In this document: one piece after another, positions 11,796-22,328 of the stretch
How the letters are laid out: every line of letters begins with the position of its first letter
Numbering within the stretch: the stretch's first letter is position 1
Source of the DNA: Synaphobranchus kaupii
Lineage: Eukaryota; Chordata; Actinopteri; Anguilliformes; Synaphobranchidae
Length of the DNA stretch: 64,000 nucleotides
Direction of reading: 5' to 3'
Assembly (NCBI GenBank): GCA_029718625.1
Contig: CM056377.1
Location: 98,634,998 to 98,698,997, forward strand
The notes under the pieces: generated by a model
What the model saw: only the letters and a program-made list of their open reading frames with translations
Told to the model about the DNA's origin: nothing
The model's database searches: none
Position numbers and translations under genes: made by a program

Positions 11796-13085
11796 TCATT
11801 TTTGAACTATAACAGCTTGCAAACGCTTCCTGTAACCAGCTAAGAGTCTTTCAAGTCTTGCTTTTGGAATTTTTCCCCATTCTTCTTGGCAGAACAACTC
11901 TAGCTCAGAAATATTCTTCGGCCTCCTTGTATGTACGGCATGTTTGAGATCTCTCTTCATGATTGATTTTGAGGTATGCTGTAGAATTGTCTTGCTGGAA
12001 TACCCAACCATCTCATCAACTTCCATGTTTGGACTGACCATCGAACATTAGCCTCTAGAATTTCTTTATATTCATTCTTCATTCATTCAGGAATCCATTC
12101 TTCCTTCCACCCGCACAATATTTCCTGTGCCCCTCACTGCCACACAACCCCAAAGCATAATGGATCCACCTCCATGCTTAACAGTTGGCAAGATGTTGTT
12201 CTCTACAAATGCTTCACCCTTTTTTCTCCAAACATACAGTACCAGTCAAAAGTTTGGACACACCTACTCATAGAAGGTTTTTTTTCATTATTTTTACTGT
12301 TTTCCACATTTTGGAATAGTAAAGACATCAAAACTATGAGATAACACAAATTAAATTATGCAAAAACGAAAAAAGGGTTAGACAAATAAAAAAAGTCTTA
12401 TATTTTAGATTCTTCAAAGTAGCCACCCTTTGCCTTGATAACAGCTTTGCACATTCTTGCCATTCTCTCAAACAACTTCTGTGGTAAACAGGTATTCCAC
12501 AGGTAAAAAGGTGATGCCATCATGACTGTATAAAAGGATATCAAAAGACTCCTGATATCTTATTTCCAGGTACTCTTAGAAGCGATACTATAACCTCTGC
12601 ATTTGAATGGATCTCTATGGGAATTGGGGGGTGGGACTAGATTTAGCTTTAAATTACACTGGAACAGTGTGGAACACATGGTTGGCTAAATGGCTCATCA
12701 AGGGTCTGACGTATCAAAAAAGCCTTAAACCATCACTCTGCTGCCAGAAATACAGTAGATATGGATGGATAACTTGAAGGGTTTCTTCTCCTGACTTATT
12801 TTTCCATAGAGTTCAATAGGAAAATTTGTAGTTCTTTTGCAGTGGTGTGGGTTCTTCTGAGCATTTCTCACCGGGTCTCGGGCCATTCTATCTGAAATTG
12901 TTCTTGGTCTTCCAGATCTTGCTTTGACTTCAACTGTTCCATTTGTCTTCCATTTTCTGATAATGTTTCTGACAGTGGAAATAGGTAGTTTGAAACACTG
13001 AGTTTTTTTTTTGCCTTCTCATTGTTGGTGGAAGTGAACTATCTTGATTCTGACATCCTTGGACAACTGTTTAGAGGAACCCATG
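11796..13085 (-). pseudogene. Broken Tc1-type transposase
   Basis: The minus strand starts at about 13083 with MGSSKQLSKDVRIKIVHFHQ. It then has a helix-turn-helix stretch, LPISTVRNIIRKWKTNGTVE, and SGRPRTIS, as in the paired-like DNA-binding region of Tc1 transposases. After an unrelated insertion (12237-12830) it resumes with the glycine-rich box, [14 protein letters not shown] (near 12160). It ends with RRPKNISELELFCQEEWGKI and RLERLLAGYRKRL near 11800-11930. The first catalytic Asp region is missing, frameshifts are present and the DNDPKH segment is decayed. It is not functional. Confidence 0.85.
12237..12830. mobile_element. Insertion in the Tc1 transposase: another Tc1-type end plus a foldback-repeat arm
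   Basis: Directly after TACAGT at 12235 comes the fish Tc1 end CAGTACCAGTCAAAAGTTTG GACACACC, followed by the usual sub-terminal sequence to about 12500. From 12546 there is a single arm of the foldback family (GATATCTTATTTCCAGGTAC ... GGATCTCTATGGGAATTGGG ... CACTCTGCTGCCAG). Transposase sequence of the host element resumes at about 12835. Confidence 0.7.
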
Positions 13086-13391
13086 GTCGTTAACACCAGA
13101 CAGAACAGGCACCGCAGTCGAAAGCTTTAGAAAGCATGGAGTTACTTCAGAATAAATAGTTCAGCCCTGGAATTATATTCACCTGACCCATTGAAGCCCT
13201 ACCGAGTAAATCACCTGGGCCTGGGCCTGGGCCTTTGTTACTTTTTAAAAAGATGATTACTAAGAATAATCCATAAGGGTTCCCAAACTTTTGCACAGGG
13301 TCTTTTGTCTTTTTTTATTATTTTGAAACTGTAAAAAATTAAAATAAAAAGTAATCTTGCTTTAAAATTTGAAGAAATGTGTCATGTTTAA

Positions 13392-15408
13392 CTATAAACT
13401 TCACCCCTAGTGGTTGAGACATATCAATTACAGTATTCATGTTCGTCTGAAATTATAAACTACAGCTTTAAGAAAACCCCGTAAATTTTGACGCAGTATT
13501 TTTTAAAAGGGTAGCCTCTTGCGAAAACCTCAGCTTCTCCAGTTACACTGCAATGCAATAAATTAGGAGGGTGCTATTAATAGCCCAAAGCACTTACGAC
13601 CCTCCTCTGTGTAACAGGTTACGATGTACAGGTCACCCTAACTAGCGAATAGGCTAGGTTAACATGCATTCAGGTATGTGGTTTGCTGAAAAACATATCA
13701 ATCATTTCTGAATGCCTATAAATAGGCTGCAGTAACTAGGTACAAGGAAATGCCTTACCTGTTTGGGGTTCTTGTTCTTCCCTGTTCCTGTCTGCAAGTT
13801 CCTGTCTGACTTCAAGGTACGTTGCAGTTTGCTCTGTGTTACTTGCAGCCCACGTCATGTTCCATGTAGGCCTGATGAAAATTATTTTATTGTAGGTCAC
13901 CATAGACGGAGTGTTGGAGCTTAATCTCAATTGAGACTGCATGTGCCTAGCCTATAGAGGTATTTCTTTTAATTTTTTATATATGTTGTTAATGGTAGGA
14001 GTAGGAAAGCATTTAGCTTCTGATGTAATGTCATGGTTAAAATGGGCTAAAACGTTGTGGTAAGAATGCTACACTGCATGTGCACTAATAAATATTTTGT
14101 GCCATTATAGGACGTTGCTAGTTCCTGTTTTGCCGATATTAGAATTGTATCAATTCGCCGGTAACTAGCTACGTGGAGCTCCGGCCGCTGGGCGCGGTTT
14201 GAGTTTTAACTTGTTTTAAACTGTGTTGTCCGCCTTTTCCCTGGGGTCCCGTATGTATTTGTATTTTTAATATCCCTACTACTCTCAATAAAAAAAAAAA
14301 ACTACTTCCTCACTAGTTTGGAAAGAGTTTTGCAGGATTTCTTTCGCACACTGCTTGCAATGTGAGGGGACGGGGCACATAGTAGACAGGGGTCTGAGTG
14401 GACAGGGAACAGGGCTCTGATTGGGACACAGCCAAGGTCTGTGGGCACCTTCACGAGTGAGTGACCTTTCGGTTCCACTTCCGGTAAGTCATCCACTCTC
14501 CACGGACCTGTACCCGCACGCACCCAGTAGCACCCCTAGTGGCGGGGAAGACCTACCACCGGCTAATTGTGTATTTTTGGGAATCCTGTGGGTTTTTCTA
14601 TGGTGTTTTTATGATTGTAAAAATAAACTACATGTTTTTATTGAATCCACGTCTCTGCTTGTTCATTTACTTGAACGCGCCTATGTGGGAATTGATCATA
14701 ACTCTGAGTCGTACAAACTATTTCTTTGGGCGTAATTCCGAAGGTGGCGTAGTCAGGTGGTGTTATGCCAGGTCACATCTGGCTACAGCCAGACTGTAAA
14801 ATGCACCGTTTATACACGCTAAGAAAATAATATTTTTTAAAAACGTTGTACAAATGAGCATTTGCCGTTTTCCCTTGCTTACTGTACTATATACAATACC
14901 TGATGCACTTTTGATTTAGAAGACACCAAATTTTTTTTCTTCCTCAAATCTCTCGTATAAATATGTTTAAGAATCCAAGTACTTACCAGTATATTCAGCT
15001 ACAGCTGTTTTCTAATGAACCCTGAAGAGTTTCTTGTTACATTTTGCCAAAGTCCCGTACAGTCGACATTTCCACAGCGACCACCCGTCGCACTTAGGGC
15101 TGAAATACGTTGCTATTCTTGTGTAAATACACACGCGCTTTCGTACATTCTTTTTTTTTAAACATATTTAAATATATTAGGCGACGTATGTTATGGTTAT
15201 TATATATTATATATATATATATATATATACACTGTATGTGACTATTCTGAAATAAATGTATTCTGTAGCAAATTTCTGAATGTTACAGCTTCTTCAGTTT
15301 GAACTTAAAACCATGGATGTGCAGGGAATATTTTTTTTAGATATTGACATTTAAATAAAACTAGTAGAAACCAGGTGGAAATTGCCTCTGAAGGGCCAAA
15401 GTAAATAG
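13392..15408. mobile_element. TTAA-flanked insert of unknown class
   Basis: TTAA at 13388-13391 and at 15409-15412 border a 2.0-kb block that interrupts a Tc1 terminal repeat; joining the flanks approximately restores that repeat. The ends are weakly inverted (CTATAAACTT and, reverse complemented, CTATTTACTT). The interior has a G+C-rich stretch (14150-14550), an AATAAA at 14627 and an (AT)n run at 15207-15230. Overlapping 104- and 86-codon frames at 14421-14799 have no recognisable domain. A cut-and-paste element with a TTAA target (piggyBac or Kolobok) is plausible; no transposase is visible. Confidence 0.5.
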
Positions 15409-15500
15409 TTAACTTTGTACCATTTAGAGGTCAGGTTAGCGTCTGTTCACTTAGATGTGATTAATTGTAAAAGGCATTTTGACTAGGGGTGCCCAAATGT

Positions 15501-16973
15501 TCAATCATGAAGGCATCATTATTTATTCATTTATTTTTTCTTCTAAGAAACAACTTTATCATCCATGAGAAACACAAGATGTTGATCGATGTCCTGGCCA
15601 CATAATTTACTTCAAGATGTAGGGAGTATACACTGTCTGACAGTATACCTTTTTAAATTGACATTCCAAGATAACAAAGAAAAAATGAAAACCGCCTCAA
15701 AAGCTCGTGCTGTGCTTGTGCTGTGCTCAACGTTATGGCTTCAGTCACATTCCTAAATATTTCTAGTGGGGTAGATTGCCCCCTAATACCCTAATAATTT
15801 ATTTAGGTTTAATTACATTTAATTGTAGAAATAACTCACCATACCAATACTGAAATCTTAAAAAAACCACTAGGCCATGAAAAGATTAAGTATAATGGAG
15901 GCATGAACAAACTTTGCAATGTGCCTGTTTTTGTACATTCATCAGCATAACATATAAAGAAGGCATGAAAGAATACATCCTTATGGTGAACCAGTAGATG
16001 GGGGGGGGGGGGGGGCATTTACCCTCAATACCTGAGTCTTGGTTAGGAAATCCATTAACCATCCCAATAGATTAAAATCCAAATGAAAACTGCCAGTCAT
16101 TATTTCTACTAAAAAGGCATTGGATTATCTGACACCCTCAATTAAATGTTAATGTCAATTTCTAATTGAGACAGGTGAAGTAGCAGCTTTTACACAAGCA
16201 TTGACTTTCACACTGTACACCAAAAACAGGTGAAAAACAACAAATAAACATAAGTCATGTCGGTATTACCATTCTATACCTACTCACCAAGATCTAAAGC
16301 CAGAACTACCGGCTCTAATGGTCCTTTCATTGCTTGGGGCTCAAACCATTTTTCTAATTTTTCAAGGTCAGGACACATAACAGACATACTATAAAATAAA
16401 ACGGAACAAAACCTTCCATACATGTATGAGATGCATCACAGTTTAACCTGTTTGTTCAGGCCCCAAAGTGCCATAGACCCTGGGGTCTACGTCACAAACA
16501 TCCTACTGTACCTCGTCAGTAAGCATGGTATCATGGAAAACATCATCTTCATCAGCACAATGTTTTAACAGGCAAAACAGGGCTATTAACAGGCAAAATA
16601 AGTTTTGATGTGCCACCGTTGTTCCGTATTTCATAAAAGTATCTCAACCACTCCACAGCACACAAATGAATTGGAAGGACACACTTGTGAGTCAGGGTAG
16701 GGACGTAACAGTAAATATTTGCGAAAATCCAGGAAAATTACAATTTGTTTGCTTAAAACTAAACTAATGAAACTACAAATTATGTTACGCCTGGCTGTAA
16801 TTATTCAAAGCATCCAATAGCACATTGCAAACACCATTGCTAAGGTTATAATGTCCTATATTGGATAGAGTCCTCAATAAAACCAGAATGACCTGGAATG
16901 CATGACAATTTTTTTTTTTTAATTGGCCAGTTTTACACGTTGACGTTTGAGAGTGTAATGGCGTTATAAAGTG
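15501..16973. other. Intergenic DNA, nothing recognised
   Basis: No gene or named repeat. There is a homopolymer G run of about 16 bases near 15999-16014 and a T run near 16912. Confidence 0.5.
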
Positions 16974-18475
16974 ATGTGAATTAGTGCTGGGCGATATGGC
17001 CTAAATTTGATATCACTATTTTTTTGCCTAATGTCGATATTCAATATGACTCGATATTTATCGTATTAAAGTTTATAAATAATATTCCTGTATACAACTG
17101 ACCCAGATCAAATTGATTTATATTATAAACCAGAAAGTTTATTCAGCAATTATCATATATAATAATCATCACAAAGAAATAAAGACCTTTTACCTGCAGG
17201 TATTTAAAAATATAATAATCTCAAAATAAAAGAAGCCACTGTAGCAAGCAGGGAGGGGGCCTTATTATTTTAACTCAGAATATTTCAAATTGCAAATTTT
17301 TGCAAAACGACTGTTGAAGGTATGCTCTTCTATATTAACCAACATTGTAAATACAGTGAAATAATCATTATTAAACTAAAATAAATAAGAAAAATCTCAA
17401 ATACCAAAGTACAAAAATAAATACAAATTAATATAACATTATGAGAAAATCTTCAATTAAATACAAAAATAAAAGTACAATAAGTTGTAAAACATTAGAG
17501 CTTGGGTACTCTTGTTTCAATCAATTTTCACAAATTAGTGCAAAATAACAAGCTTAACAACTATAACACCATTTGGTATGACAGATAAGGCTATAACATA
17601 TGCATGTCAGAGGTTATAAGAGAGGAAGACAAGCCTGAAGACTGAACCTGGGATCTATGAATGAGGCCATATTCAGTAACTCCTGAGTAGCAGGGTCATC
17701 ATATTTCTCCCTCAGGTAGTCTAGAATCGCCCTTTTAATTGACCCGGTGAGCTCGGTGTCATCTTCCTTGGGTGCAAGGAGGTCACTCTCAAACAGGTGC
17801 AAAACTGGCTTCACATAAGAGACCGTCACATAGGCCTTGGCAGACAGAGCATCTGTGAACACCAGGAGAGGCCCAAGTGTATGGACTCCAAGATGTAGAT
17901 ATCCTGCCAAGACAAAATGAGATGTTGTGCTTTTTTGTCTGCAGAGAGAACCTGTGTGATCGCCTTCTCTTGCTGCAGCACTCTCTGTATCATTTTGGCC
18001 CGTGACCCCATCTGGTAGGGGATTCACTGACCAGTGTGTGTTGAGGTCCTTCTGAGCTGCAGCCAAATCTCTTCTGCGCTTTCAGCTAAACGAGAAACTA
18101 GCAACCACCTTTTTGCACATACCAATGGCCCTGTCGATCCGAGGATTGCTTCTCTCTGGATGAAGAAACACAATTTGAGACACATTTAATTAAACAGTCA
18201 AAATACAAATGTATATGAATACTTAGGTCTATGTTTAGGTTATTCTAAATTATTGTATATACTATTTCAACAGTTAATTTATTTTTTTTCCTATTCAAAT
18301 TTTCCCAGTGCTCATTTTGTGAGGTTTTAATGATAGACTATATTTATAACCTGTATAAATATTAAATATATACAATTCTAAAATAAAATTTTATTAACAA
18401 AGTATGAAAAATAATTGCTACAATACACATAAAAGTTAAAACAATTATGTACATGTTTCCCCTATGTGTACTCAG

Positions 18476-18478
<3 letters not shown>

Positions 18479-18550
<72 letters not shown>
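18479..18550. repeat. (TG)36 microsatellite
   Basis: An uninterrupted run of 36 TG units followed by AGAGAGGG. It lies inside the hAT transposase remnant. It is long enough to be length-polymorphic. Confidence 0.97.
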
Positions 18551-18556
<6 letters not shown>

Positions 18557-18792
18557 GGATGACATTGATGCAACCTGTGGCCAAAACATTGTAGTCTTTG
18601 CCATCCGTTTAGGGCAATTGCCTCGACAACATTATCTGTGGTGATGCAGATCTATTCCTCGTCCAGCTTCCACAAATTTAAGGCATCTTTAAGGCCTTGC
18701 GCAATCGTCTTGCCTGTATGATCTTCGGGTGCATAGATTGTCTGCAAGCACATACTTTTTCAGCTCCCAGTCTTCGACGTAGTGCACAGTGA

Positions 18793-19783
18793 AGCCGCCT
18801 TTCCACTGAATACGACATACGTATAAGAACGTACCGGAAGTCATTCATTTTCTATGGCCAGTCATGTATCGGATGCGAGGAGCTCCGGTGGACTGCGCTG
18901 CGGGGATTTTCTGTCCGACCGAGGCTACGTTAAAAAATTTCAACTTTTCCGACAGAATTCACTCCGACACCAGACAGGAAATGACGAAACGATGCTAGCT
19001 AACATAGATGTCAATGGTGAATGTAGCCTATTTACAACAAAATAAACCAGTAAGAAAAATAAGTACGATAATTATTGATTGATTGATGGTTTTTGATGAG
19101 CATTTGGGTTAATAAATAAGGATATTTTAATCGATTTTCCGTGTAGGCTATGTGTTATTTTAAATGAAAACGTGAGCTGTTATAAGCACCGAACGTTATA
19201 AGTAGCCTAGCTATCAGGCTGACGCTTGCTAGCTACAGTGAATCAATACAGTAGCTACAGACAATGCATATGCTATCCTTTAGCTTTGCCCAACTGTTTG
19301 CTGCCACTGAATATTGAACATTTATTTGCATTGTATAGTATAACGTTAGCGTACTTTAGCCAATGTTAAATGGAACTAAGGTGAGTTAGCTAGGCTATGT
19401 GTCTAACTCTGTTGTTTTTGTAGCCTAAAAGTTTTTATGTTGACGTGTTCCCTCCTGTGGTCACTTGCCCACTGTAAACTCCGGGGTTCTGTCATCCATT
19501 CGTGCACCACGAGCTAATGTCAGCTAGGTTGTTCACATACTTCTAAATGACTAAATGTTCTTTAGAATAGTTAAAATTATTTTCCCTGAACTTTTTCTAG
19601 GTCCATTTTATGGTTTATGTCCCTGTACCCCTCCAGGGCAACGATATTTAGTACCGGGTGCTCTCTCACATTGCGACAGAATGACTGACTCAGTATGACC
19701 TATTCAATAGTGTGGAACGCCTGACACTAGGGGGCGCAATCCGACTGTCTGCTTGCGTAGTTGTATTCAGTGGAAAGGCGGCT
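18793..19783. mobile_element. Harbinger-like element, AGCCGCCTTTCCACTGAATAC ends, TGA duplication
   Basis: Perfect 21-bp inverted ends (AGCCGCCTTTCCACTGAATA C at 18793 and its complement ending at 19783), bordered by TGA on both sides (18790-18792 and 19784-19786). A 3-bp duplication suggests PIF/Harbinger. No transposase is visible; the 63-codon frame at 18854 has no recognisable motif. Confidence 0.8.
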
Positions 19784-20654
19784 TGAGGCTCAAATACGGT
19801 TGCATTGTGCGACTAGACCACAGGTCGGCAGTCGTAAAAAAAGTGGTTTACAGTTGAAATTCTTGCCGTAACTTTCTCCCTGACGTTATTGTAGAGTTTA
19901 GGCAATGCTTCCTCGGCTAAATATTAACTACTGGGCAACTCGTATCGGTTCTAATGTTTTCATTAGCTTTCTGAATCCTTTTTTTTCCCCACTGTATAAA
20001 TGGGAATCATGTCCTTGGCTATATGGAACAAGATTGCTGGCGTTATCTCGTCCTCTCGTAACGGGAGGAGCTGACCATAGATTCTGTTAGTGAAGTTTGT
20101 TTGGTTGAGGTTACAGGAGCGGCAAAGGGAATTGCGGCTCTCTTTAGCTTGATACATTCATCGTACTCGATAACGTGCTTTATCTTCAGGTGATTGAACA
20201 GATTTGTAGTGTTGCCTGTCTTCATCGCAACATCTTTCATACAAGTCTTACAGACTACGGTTGTTTGTTCAGTATACTTTTGCCTGTAACCGAACCATTT
20301 CCAAATGACAGACGTTACGTGTCCTTTTTTTTGGAACTAATTCGGTCCCACTTGCACCTTTCTCTTTCTCCGCCATGTTGGTTGCCTACAAGAGCTACTC
20401 AGCGGCAGGGGTGGAGTCTCCGCCCCTTCGTCTACACACAACAAGGAAGGAGCGCTGCTGCGGAAAATGAAAAGCGAGAGCAACAAAATCGTGTGAAAAC
20501 GTTTAGAAAATAATACTCAATGTTCCCCTTTCCATATCAAGCATTAATAAAATATCAATCAAATCGAGGTTCACGATATATCGCCCAGCACTAATATGAA
20601 TTTCACATCTCTATGCATGAAACCAATGGTAGGATCAGGGTATTTTGAGCCCCA

Positions 20655-21770
20655 TGCAAAGATATATAATAATAATAATACATTCAGTTTTTATAGCGCT
20701 TTTCTAAATACTCAAAGCGCTTTACAGTTTAAAATTACACACACAGTAAAATCACTTAATAGGTAATTAATAAAATAATTTAAAAAATAAAATAAATAAG
20801 ACAGATAAAAAAGAAGGAGTATAATTTAAAATTTGAGTCATGGGATAGAGGGGAGGATGTTTAACAGGGGAAAGCCAGTTTGAAGAGGTGGGTCTTGAGA
20901 GCCTGTTTGAAGGATGGTAGGGTGGTTGCCTGATGGATGTGGATGGGGAGGGCGTTCCAGAGGGAGGGTGCAGCAACTGAAAAGGCCCTGTAGCCCCAGG
21001 TCCGGAGCTTGGTCCTGGGGATTATCAGGTTGTTCATGTCAGCGGACCTGAGGCGACGGGAAGGAGTGTAACGGGGGAGGAGGTCAGAGAGGTAGGGAGG
21101 GGCCAGGTTATTTAGGACTTTGTAGGTGATGAGCAGTATTTTGTAGTCAATCCTGTGTTTAACCGGGAGCCAGTGGAGGTTGTGGAGGACAGGGGTGATG
21201 TGATCTTGGCGACGGGTGGAGGTGAGCAGACAGGCAGCGGAGTTCTGAACGTATTGGAGTTTATTGAGGATTTTGTTGGGTGAGCCATAGAGGATCCTGT
21301 TGCAGTAGTCAAGTCTGGAGGTTATGAGGGCATGGATGAGGGTTTCAGCAGCGGAAAGGGACAGGGAGGGGCGGAGGCGGGCAATGTTCCGGAGGTGAAA
21401 GAAGGCAGTTTTGGTAATGTGGTTGACGTGCGGTAGGAATGAGAGGGTGGGGTCGAGGATGATGCCGAGGTTGCCGACATGGGTGGAGGGGGTGACGATG
21501 GAACCATCAACGGTGAGAGAGAAGGTCTGGGCGGAGCGGATGAGGGAGTTTGGGCCGATGATGAGTATTTCCAATTTATTGCAGTTGAGTTGGAGAAAGT
21601 TCTGTTGCATCCATGTTTTTACATCAGCAAGGCAGGTGGTGAGGGTGGAGTGGGTGGTTGAGGTGATGGTCTTGGAGGATATCACATTGGGCTCCACCAC
21701 CCCACCACCACAGGCCACGCCAACCCTGCGCAATTGCTGGAACCACACACCTACAGAACCCAATCGACTA
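20655..21770 (-). mobile_element. 5'-truncated LINE (CR1/L2/Rex1-like), C-terminal reverse-transcriptase region
   Basis: A 300-codon minus-strand frame (21763-20861) encodes the part of a LINE polymerase beyond the catalytic YxDD box. Its markers are CLADVKTWMQQNFLQLN, HVGNLGIILDPTLSF, HLRNIARLRPSLS, SRLDYCNRILYG, LQYVQNSAACLL, HWLPVKHRIDYKILL, and a tail ending LPSFKQALKTHLFKLAF. It is followed by the 3' tail AAGCGCTTTGAGTATTTAGA AAAGCGC and a (TTA)n repeat. The RT palm and endonuclease are absent, so this is a 5'-truncated insertion. The last ~300 residues are surprisingly intact. Confidence 0.88.
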
Positions 21771-22320
21771 CCCTGTAGTTTCCATTAAAAACCCCAGATG
21801 GTTAGGCTAGTATCATTAAAAATTGATGTAAACACACATCCGGAACCTAGGCTCTGCAGTAACTTTGATGAGGAAGAATTTATAATACCAAGGAGGAAAA
21901 CCATGAGAGAAAGACCTCATCTGAAACCCAATGCAGTCCCACGCCTTATATCAGCATCCAAAGAGCGCAAGTTATGGATGAGGCGAGTAACGTTAATTGA
22001 GAAACCGAGTCGGATAACGTTACTTACTGTTTTTTCAAGTCACAGCAAAACAACGGACAACTGTAGCTAGCAAAACTCTCTACATTCGCTCAATGAATTA
22101 CTAAACACATTTCAAAATCAGCTTCTAACAAAAAAACTTTAATTCATATACAAAATGAGTCCTGATATTTTATTTTGCATATTTGCGGTTGTTGGTCAAA
22201 TAAACCTCTCACGGCGGAGTAATTCAAATAAAGAATCTCAGTTCGAGAAAGACGGGCGCACCTGTTTACATTGTAAATCTAACGAAAACTAAGTAGCTAA
22301 CAGAATTAACGTTACACTCA
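21771..22320. other. Intergenic DNA, one unassigned 90-codon frame
   Basis: The frame at 21798-22070 (+) is charged and begins MVRLVSLKIDVNTHPEPRLC. I do not recognise it and see no splice or promoter support. Nothing else is apparent. Confidence 0.4.
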
Positions 22321-22328
22321 AAACACAC

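Larger units (their letters stand above)
11655..15500 (-). mobile_element. Second Tc1-like element, right end displaced by a 2-kb insert
   Basis: The left terminal sequence begins CAGTGGGGTGCAAAAG at 11655 and continues ...AAATGCCTTTTACAATTAAT...TAACCTGAGCTCAAATGGTAC...TTTTAAAGCAAGATTAC. The matching right arm is in two pieces: GTAATCTTGCTTTAAAATTTG at 13350-13388, then CTTTGTACCATTTAGAGGTC...ATTGTAAAAGGCATTTTGACT at 15413-15490. Between them lies a TTAA-flanked insert (13392-15408). The transposase in between reads on the minus strand and is broken. Confidence 0.8.
17614..20340 (-). pseudogene. Broken hAT transposase with BED finger
   Basis: The minus strand begins near 20340. At about 20195-20240 it has GNTTNLFNHLKIKH, the C-terminal half of a BED zinc finger. 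After an inserted element (18793-19783) comes TTDNVVEAIALNGWQRL followed by CFGH, the conserved Asp and CxGH block of hAT transposases, near 18560-18640. A 150-codon frame at 17614-18066 then carries a C-terminal region ending LLNMASFIDPRF. Stops and frameshifts separate the parts, so no single product is possible. It resembles ZBED-type host genes, but the TIRs show it is a transposon copy. Confidence 0.85.
16982..20593 (-). mobile_element. hAT transposon with near-matching 8-bp target duplication
   Basis: The ends are TAGTGCTGGGCGATATGGCC at 16982 and its inverted partner ATATATCGCCCAGCACTA ending at 20593. The flanking octamers are ATGTGAAT (16974-16981) and ATATGAAT (20594-20601), a 7/8 match that fits an aged hAT duplication. 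The transposase remnants read on the minus strand. A TG microsatellite and a Harbinger-like element have been inserted or have expanded inside. Confidence 0.88.

Noticed and set aside
14030..14800. LTR inside the 13392-15408 insert (TGTCATGG, AATAAA)
   Set aside because: I could not find matching TG/CA borders with a target duplication; the resemblance to other LTR starts is eight bases only.
17614..18066. A host ZBED-type gene
   Set aside because: hAT terminal repeats with an 8-bp near-duplication enclose it, and its frame is broken by stops and an inserted element.
18854..19045. 63-codon frame inside the hAT region
   Set aside because: It lies in a TGA-flanked Harbinger-like insert and lacks any family motif.
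21798..22070. 90-codon plus-strand charged frame as a possible THAP or transposase exon
   Set aside because: The C2CH ligands of a THAP finger and any DDE motif are absent.
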